Below, piece by piece: positions 57,621 through 64,000 of a stretch of 64,000 nt of DNA. The notes below the pieces were generated by a model, which made no database searches, was not told the DNA's origin, and saw only the letters and a list, made by a program, of their open reading frames with translations. Location: the NCBI GenBank assembly GCA_036365455.1, contig JAWQUS010000027.1:14806501-14870500 (forward strand). Direction: 5' to 3'. Each line of letters begins with the position of its first letter. The first letter of the stretch is position 1. The translations under genes were made by a program, and so were the position numbers. The DNA is from Macrosoma leucophasiata (lineage: Eukaryota > Arthropoda > Insecta > Lepidoptera > Hedylidae).

Positions 57621-57864
57621 AAAAGGAGACAAAAAGTAGCCTATGTCTTTTCTCAAAGTCAACTCTATCTCTGTACCAAATTTCATCAAAATCGGTTCAC
57701 TCGTTTGGACGTGAAAAGGTAACAGACAGACAGACAGAGTTACTTTCACATTTATAATATTAAGTAGGGATTACTGTCAACCATTTAATACTTTCAAATT
57801 AAATTACTGTTTAGTAATGCCAATTTTGTGGCAATTAAAGTTTAAAAAATGATGCTGTCCGATT

Positions 57865-57940
57865 AGAAGTATGTATCTTCACGCCAGGCCCTAACGGGGT
57901 AGGCAGAGAGTGTAGAGCGACAGATATCCCGGTCCTGAGG
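57865..57940 (+). repeat. Family B copy
   Basis: GTATGTATCTTCACGCCAGG, CCCTAACGGGGTAGGCAGAG, AGTGTAGAGCGACAGATATC. Confidence 0.7.
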
Positions 57941-58020
57941 AGATGATCTTAAATTCCTTACGCATAGGGCGTCAAACATTACTTAAATCCACCATTATCC
58001 ATAATTCATAAATTAATATA

Positions 58021-58330
58021 CAATACAATATTCTTTATTGTATACCATATGAATACATAGACAATACAAAGACACAAAAGAAAGTACAGTACAAATGGAG
58101 GCCTTATCGCTCAGCAGCGATTTCTTCCAGGCAACCACTACTAAGAACAGATGAAAAGAAATACATCAGAGTGAGGTGTACTAAATAAGACATTAACTAA
58201 ACTAACATTTAATTTTATAACATGTATGTGAACAATGTAAAGCAAAAAGAGAGATAACAACAAATTGAACGGACAAAAGTCACACTAAATTGATCAAACG
58301 GATAAGTGAAACTGTTTCATAGACAATTTA
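58021..58330 (-). mobile_element. LINE 3' UTR fragment, minus (same family as 31887-32600)
   Basis: TTCTTTATTGTATACCATAT, GAAAGTACAGTACAAATGGA, GCGATTTCTTCCAGGCAACC follow 31905-32010 closely. No coding part remains. Confidence 0.65.
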
Positions 58331-58532
58331 AAATTAAATTTTATATATTTTATTTATTACTTCCTAATGGGAATTTTGCATATACATAGATGATTGCTTT
58401 ATATCCATGTGAAGCCTGACTGCACTGTTATTAATAAATATACAGGTAATAAAATATATTAAATTAAAATCAAGTGGATTTGCATCATAATATTTTAACA
58501 ATGCGGATGTTCGCGAGTAATGTCAAATCTTA

Positions 58533-58987
58533 ATAGGTTAAGATCCCACTGCAGAATCATTTCGTTCATCCAGACATGCTGCAAACGTTTTTTTTACGCA
58601 TATTTATAATCTAGAAAATATGTATCCATAGGTTGATTTTATTTGCGGCTGATTTAATTTGGCTCCCGTAAATCATAATAATGAAAAAAAAATAGCTATA
58701 ATTTGATATATAAATAATACATGTACGTTAAGGACGTAAAAAGTTATCGGGGCGGAACGAAAATATGCAGGAGCGGCCAAATGCGTAACGGCAGCCGTGA
58801 TTTTTCAGTCTATATACACATTGCCGTGAAGTGGAAGATATTAAATTTAAAAAAGGCAAAAAAAATAAAAAAAATACTTTCTTCCATTTTTTGATAGTCA
58901 ACCTATATAATATAAATACGCGTAAAAATTAGGTTTGCAGCATATCTGGATGAACTAATAGATTCTGCAGTGGGATCCTAACCTATA
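58533..58987 (-). mobile_element. MITE with long TIRs, copy 2
   Basis: TAGGTTAAGATCCCACTGCA at the left, TGCAGTGGGATCCTAACCTA at the right, TA on both borders. The interior is the reverse complement of 3862-4484, with deletions. Confidence 0.8.
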
Positions 58988-59584
58988 ATGGTTGCAACAT
59001 CAGCATCAATAGCTTGCAAATAATATTTTTTAAATGTATTAATCTATAGTTTATTGCTTTACATATAGAGTATATCAACATACACCTAAAGAATAAAATT
59101 TTAATAGACTGACTTTGATAAATGTTTATAATTGACTGTCTTTTGTTATAAGCCTTGTTTTGTTCTTTTTAATGGATGAGAGAGTCCGCAGAGCGTACGT
59201 AGGTATAATTATATTTTCAAAGTTTAAATTAACTATCTTTTTATAAATTGATTGACATTGAATAAAAAAAGGAGCAAGGTCAAGTTTAAGGTTACAGCTC
59301 ACACCTCGGTTGTCTAGTGTTAAATCATTTGTTGCGTGTGTCCATATCATAGACCGACGTCTTTGTGTGTATATGAAATACGAATAGAGTATTCATTTTA
59401 TCTACATGTAATCGAAATATTTTATAAGCACGTCAAATCTGTTCGCCAAAGTTGTAACGTTAGAAAAGTTTTAAATAAATGGCATTAATTATTAATTTAT
59501 GACGAAAAATTGATTGATTGTTCAAATAATTTTTATTTTAAGATTTACGGTATGTAAATTATGGTTATGAAAAACTATATCTAG

Positions 59585-59825
59585 TAGGTATATTTGCATT
59601 TCCTCGAAGGGTTATGGCTTAGATCAGGTTAAATGGTATTGATCACAGACCACTTACCTGACCTAGTGTATGGTCTCAGCTCAAGCAACCTAGGGACTCG
59701 TTATAACTTGCACAGAAGCAAAACAAATTAGGCCTTACGGGTGGCAATGTATTATGACCTCAGGTTATTGTGTAGATGTCTAAAGGCTGCAGTATTCACT
59801 TACCATCCATTTGTTTGTTTATAAC
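59585..59825 (+). repeat. SINE-A copy, old
   Basis: Starts near TTATGGCTTAGATCAGG; clear from ACTTGCACAGAAGCAAAACA to GTCTAAAGGCTGCAGTATTC, CTTACCATCC. Confidence 0.55.
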
Positions 59826-61001
59826 CCTAATTACATAAATAGGATAGATATTCTGTGCTACAGATATATCTAAATGTAGTCCCAAGATTCACCAGTAATT
59901 TCATTCGAGTCCATGTCAACATCATCATTTAAGCCGAAAGACTGGACTAAAATCCTCTACTGGACTAAAATCTCCCCTTAAGGGGGATATGTCATAAGTA
60001 CCATGTAGTAGGTAGAGGTCAAACTTGGGGTCTTACATTGATATTCGTCTCAATTACCAACGTTAGGTATATTCAGGTCTTATAGCAGTGACCTTCTGTA
60101 ACATAATTGTGACGTGACAGTTAGTTACAATGATAATAAAATGTCATTTCTGTTAACAAAAAAGTTATCAGCCAAACAACGTAATAAATCGAATCACGTA
60201 AAATAAATTACGAAGATTTATACACTTAAGTGCTTTTGTGTTAAACATGGATGAATTTATTATCCCGTTCCTCACAATGTTTTATAAGCAGGATTTTCCT
60301 GAATTCCATGTTTATTATAGATGAATACAAAATCAAATAGATATACATGATTTCCCTATGAGTGGTCGCATACTGCCCTATACGCGTGATGAATATTTAC
60401 AAAAAACACGATAAGTGCCATGCGTACGACTACATTAGCTGCGTGTGGAATAATGTATGTTTGAAGTAGAGTTTTTATGCATTATGCATAGAGAAGAACC
60501 CATAACTTTATCTGAGGTAACTTTTGCTTTTAATATACACTTCAATGTCATGATCATTAATTGTTGTGTAAGCGTGTAGAGCGATATGCCCTACACACTC
60601 TCTGTGACGCAGTCTGGTCTGTGGCGTTTATTGCATAATATACGAGTATTATAGGCATACAGCTCACCTTACCACCTCATCCAAAACGTTAACTTAAATA
60701 CTCACTTCAAAAAAAAAAATATGTTCAAAATGATATTGATTACTGTTAAACTGTTATTTTTCACTTTTTAGTATTGATTTTTTTAATTCGGTATTCGAAT
60801 GATCATCTCATAATCATCCTAAAATTTCACTGAAAGTATACTTTTTTTTATAATTAATTACGACAAAATACATGGATTTGCTCGACGATTTAATAATTTA
60901 TTTTAATATTTTTTTCTTTTACCTTTTCTCATTAAATTGATTGAACAGTTATGTATTGTTTATGGATTTCGATAATGATTTTTAAAAAATCCGAATTAAT
61001 A

Positions 61002-62278
61002 GGTTGGGGAAAAAGTCTTTTCGCATTATAGTTTGTATGAACTTGTAATAAAATTTTAGGTAAAGTATTTGTATCTGGCTGGTTTTGGTATCATTGAAAG
61101 TTAAAATTTTAAAGAACATAATTCCAAATTCAAATTAGGCAAATGTGTGATTTTCATTTGTTTTTCGTACTGTCAAGATGAGTGAATCTAATTAAGAAAT
61201 TCGATACATTTTAAAATTTTACTACAAAAAAGGTAAAAATGCAACGGAAGCCGCAGAAAAAATTTGCGATGTTTATGGATCTAGTGCAGTGTCTGTGAGA
61301 GTGGCTCAAATTTGGTTTAAGCGATATCAATCCGGAAATTTTGATGTCAAAGATGCGCCTCGTTCTGGTTGTCCTATTACGGATAAAATGGATGCCATTT
61401 TTGAAAAAGTGGAGCAAGATCGACATATCCGTGGTTACGACGTAGCTGAAGAACTGAGAATTGATCACAAAACAGTATTGGCGCATTTGAAAAAAGCAGG
61501 GTACAAAAAAAAACTCGATATTTGGGTACCTCACGAGCTCACTGAAAGAAACCTAATGAACCGTGTACTCATTTGTGATTATTTATTACGACGTAATGCA
61601 ACCGAATCATTTTTGAAGAAGCTGATAACTGGTGATGAAAAGTGGATCACGTACGACAAGAACGTGCGAAAAAGGTCGTGGTCAAAGGCCGGTCAGGCTT
61701 CACAGACTGTGGCGAAACCCGGGTTAACTCGCAATAAGGTGATGTTGTGTGTGTGGTGGAATTGGAAGGGTATTATTCATTATGAGCTATTACCACCAGG
61801 CAGGAATATCGATTCTGAACTCTACTGCGAACAACTGATGGGATTAAAGCAAGAAGTTGAGAGAAAGCGGCCGGAATTGATCAACAGAAGGGGTGTGGTG
61901 TTTCATCATGATAACGCTAGACCTTACACATTTATAGCCACTCAGCAAAAATTAAGAGAGTTTGGCTGGGAGGTGTCAATGCATCCGCCGTATGAGTCCT
62001 GACCTTGCACCTTCAAATTTCCACCTGTTTCGGTCTCTTCAGAATTCTTTATGCAATGTTAGGTTAACATCACGAGAGGACTGCCAAATCCACTTGTCGC
62101 GGTATTTTGATGAGAAGTCCCAAAATTTTTATAGCAATGGGATCATGTCCCTACCTACAAGATGGCAAAAGGTTATCGAACAAAATGGTATATACATACT
62201 TTAGTTAAATTTAAATAAACTATATTGAAAAATTTTTTGAATTATCTTAGAAAATGCGAAGAAACTTTTTCCCCAACC
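61002..62278 (+). mobile_element. mariner transposon, 1277 bp, complete but dead
   Basis: Inverted ends GGTTGGGGAAAAAGT...CGCATT, about 26 bp with two mismatches, flanked by TA at 61000-61001 and 62279-62280. Length and single transposase frame are standard for mariner. Confidence 0.93.
61178..62204 (+). pseudogene. mariner transposase pseudogene
   Basis: The frame from ATG 61178 has a TAA at codon 6 (61193-61195), then reads through the HTH region (VSVRVAQIWFKRYQSGNFDV) to a one-base insertion (G at 61994), after which the frame continues to a TAG at 62202-62204. The intended length is about 341 aa, as in mariner. Motifs: TGDEKW (first catalytic Asp, residue 153), HHDNARPYT (second, 245), and PDLAPSNFHLF, in which Asn (codon 62016-62018) replaces the third catalytic Asp of the D,D34D triad. 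WVPHEL is present in the linker. Three separate lesions make it inactive. It is sense to PDSS1 within intron 3. Confidence 0.93.
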
Positions 62279-62562
62279 TAATATTTCGCCTGTGTCGGTC
62301 CGTTATTTAATTATGAACAATTTTTTAATGGGCTCATTCGTAATTCTAAAGTTTGTGTCGAAATAAAATTGGCTCGTTACTTTTGTGTTGTTATGCCATG
62401 ACATGTATGAGAAAAGATTCTGAAACATAATGCTTTACATACAGAAACCGATTCTTTCAGAAAATGTTCGATGTCTATTTTGAAGATTTTTATTAATGTT
62501 TTCATGTCTGCCGATTTTGGTTTCGATAAGCTAGAATCGATCGACATATTAAATGTGGAAGA

Positions 62563-62705
62563 AGCACGGGAGGTGTGTCAGGACCGGTATATCTGGCGCT
62601 CCACACTCTCTGCCTACTCCGTCGTTTTCCCGTTCGTTCGTGTTTCCGTTTTCGTTTTCCCGTCGAAAAAACCGACGGGAAAACGAAAACGTGAAGACAT
62701 ATACA
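62563..62705 (-). repeat. Family B copy containing a 19-bp perfect hairpin
   Basis: CACGGGAGGTGTGTCAGGAC...TCCACACTCTCTGCCTAC then a hairpin at 62647-62691 (arms CGTTTTCGTTTTCCCGTCG / complement, 7-nt loop), then CGTGAAGACATATAC, which is the expected far end of family B. Confidence 0.7.
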
Positions 62706-63224
62706 TACATTTAATTGAATTGTTAGATTGCTTACAAGTATGCTATTTTGCTGGCTCACATTATTCAACTACATTCGACTTTTTTATTATTTGCTAAACA
62801 ATTATTGATTGTTTAGTTGTATGTGGACCCAGAGGCATGGTTAAACATTTCACACCATTTGACCGTAACCTCATTTAGTCCCCAGGTAATATTGTAGTAG
62901 AGGTCACCACACCACGGCACCTAACAATGGTCAGTCATACAGATTATGCAATTAAATAACAATTTAATGTTTTTAGGTGTTTATGAATTTATATAATAAC
63001 AGCAAAAACGTTTTCATCAAAATTCGTTTAATTAAAATATTTTCCAAATTTGAAAACATATTTGCGTCATGCTCAGATTGCTCATCAGTGCTTCTTTCCA
63101 AATTTAGTATGTTTATTTCAGTCCTAGTTTGTAGGTATAGGTCTGCGAATTACTTGGAATCCTATTTGAGCTTACCATCTTAACTGGCAGATCAAAGTCT
63201 GATTGTTTTATATTTTTTTGTCAT

Positions 63225-63335
63225 GAAGTGGCAAACAAGTATAAAGTATGTATTGTTGGTTAGTAGGAAGTAGATTGGGTAATGCGGTGGTCCTACGCCC
63301 GGGACCTCCGTCACTGGAGCTCTACCACCTGTAGT
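63225..63335 (-). repeat. SINE-A copy, minus, internal deletion
   Basis: GTGGCAAACAAGTATAAAG, then GGGTAATGCGGTGGTCCTAC, CACTGGAGCTCTACCACC. Confidence 0.65.
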
Positions 63336-63639
63336 TATTTAAATCATGCATTCGTAGATTTCGTCGGTACTTCTATGATTCATATATTTTTTATTTGAGA
63401 AGACTCAGTATTGTCCCTACCCAATGAATATCAATAGGCTTATGGGCCTCAACAAAATGTAACTGTAAAGTAAATCGTGTATAAATAGCATCGGGGATTT
63501 AGATTGTATTAAGTACTATGTCATCATGTATGTCTAGTAGTAAGTACTTTTTACACGCGTTTACTGATCGAATTCTTTCATCGGGTATAAGCAATTAATT
63601 AGTAAAGAGTAATTTAAGAAAAAGACCCTAAAACTAATA

Positions 63640-63912
63640 CAAAACAGCGACGGAGCTCGCGGGCGTAGTCACCACCGCATTACCTAATATACTTGCCGCT
63701 AAATGGTAGTGTTCAGCACTATCGTGTTCCGGTCAGGTGGTAATGTTCGGCCCTGTAATTTCCGGCACAGAGGCATAACACTTTAGGCCTCAGGAGTGGT
63801 AACGCATCTGCATTTTGACCTTGGTCTTTATGTAAGTGTCTATAGGCTGCAGTCATAACTTAACATCAATGTGAACTGCAAACTTGTTTGCCACTACCAT
63901 TACATAAAAAAA
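63640..63912 (+). repeat. SINE-A copy
   Basis: GCGACGGAGCTCGCGGGCGT to CAAACTTGTTTGCCACTACC, ATTACATAAAAAAAA tail; the first about 20 bp of the head are missing. Confidence 0.85.
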
Positions 63913-63934
63913 AATGGTTTTATCGGTGCGTGAT

Positions 63935-64000
63935 GACCGTTCGAACCGAGGCTCACGGGTTCGATCCCCGTGCCGGGACAAATATTTGTATGGCCTATAA
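63935..64000 (+). repeat. tRNA-derived element with box B, cut by the window end
   Basis: GTGCGTGATGACCGTTCGAA, then GGCTCACGGGTTCGATCCCC (box B), then GTGCCGGGAC. It resembles a tRNA-derived SINE head; the body is outside the window. Confidence 0.5.

Larger units (their letters stand above)
54945..57775 (+). mobile_element. 2.8-kb long form of the family D element with internal tandem repeats
   Basis: It begins CTAGCTGTTGCCCGCGGCTT and ends (ACAG)n, TTTCACATTTATAATATTAA, exactly the two ends of the 175-bp copy at 20200-20375. Between them lie tandem units, a 147-bp duplication and two SINE-A insertions. No transposase or RT frame was seen, so it is non-autonomous. Confidence 0.65.
54087..64000 (+). 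other. PDSS1 intron 3, 5' part (continues past the window)
   Basis: The donor is GTGAGT. It holds a long composite element, a mariner and several SINE-A copies. Unassigned stretches: 54090-54545, 58335-58530, 58990-59580, 59830-61000, 62290-62560 and 62705-63220. Confidence 0.65.

Noticed and set aside
61211..61534. 107-codon frame opposite the mariner transposase
   Set aside because: Shadow of the real transposase frame on the other strand.

Overview
The window looks like a lepidopteran (moth or butterfly) nuclear chromosome segment. It is AT-rich, its genes are short spliced exons with GT/AG introns, and most of it is interspersed repeats of types common in Lepidoptera: SINE-like copies, tRNA-headed SINEs, non-LTR retrotransposon relics, MITEs, a mariner, and repeats carrying the 'gcccgcgg...cgcccgcg' and 'ccactgctgggca' signatures. 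No prokaryotic or viral gene, CRISPR array or rRNA gene was seen. The species cannot be named from the sequence.

Layout. Positions 1-11.8 kb are gene-poor: two MITEs, a LINE reverse-transcriptase relic, tRNA-core elements, a TIR element that carries an exon-like reading frame, and a diverged 370-bp direct repeat. A compact gene cluster lies at 11.8-16.8 kb. It holds a two-exon plus-strand gene for a coiled-coil/zinc-finger protein (best match: spindle-F, 368 aa), a convergent four-exon minus-strand gene for mitochondrial ribosomal protein bL32m (mRpL32, 195 aa), and, about 1.1 kb from the mRpL32 start and divergent from it, the first coding exon of a plus-strand gene for the catalytic subunit of polyprenyl (solanesyl/decaprenyl) diphosphate synthase (PDSS1, called qless in Drosophila). 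That gene occupies the rest of the window: exon 1 (16620-16769), a 25.2-kb intron, exon 2 (41992-42183), an 11.8-kb intron, exon 3 (53947-54086), then an intron of at least 9.9 kb that runs off the window. The catalytic aspartate-rich motifs must lie downstream.

Repeats. One SINE-like family of about 270 bp (called SINE-A here) has more than 20 copies in both orientations. Others are a tRNA-core element with inverted arms (4 copies), a tRNA-headed SINE (2 headed copies plus a tail), a MITE with AGGAGATGTTGC ends (3 copies), a MITE with long TIRs (2 copies), a decayed mariner at 61002-62278, LINE fragments at 5.2, 19.4, 31.3, 31.9, 42.9 and 58.0 kb, and a 2.8-kb composite element at 54.9-57.8 kb with internal tandem repeats and a perfect 147-bp duplication. 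Several nested insertions with target-site duplications give a relative order of events.

Functionally, mRpL32 (mitochondrial translation) and PDSS1 (ubiquinone side chain) are both nuclear genes for mitochondrial functions and sit head to head; the spindle-F candidate is a cytoskeletal/IKK-epsilon adaptor. I found no convincing novel multi-gene system. The most unusual items are non-coding or repeat structures: a 44-bp perfect palindrome, the tRNA core between inverted arms, the exon-bearing TIR element, a miRNA-like hairpin, and uORFs in the PDSS1 leader.
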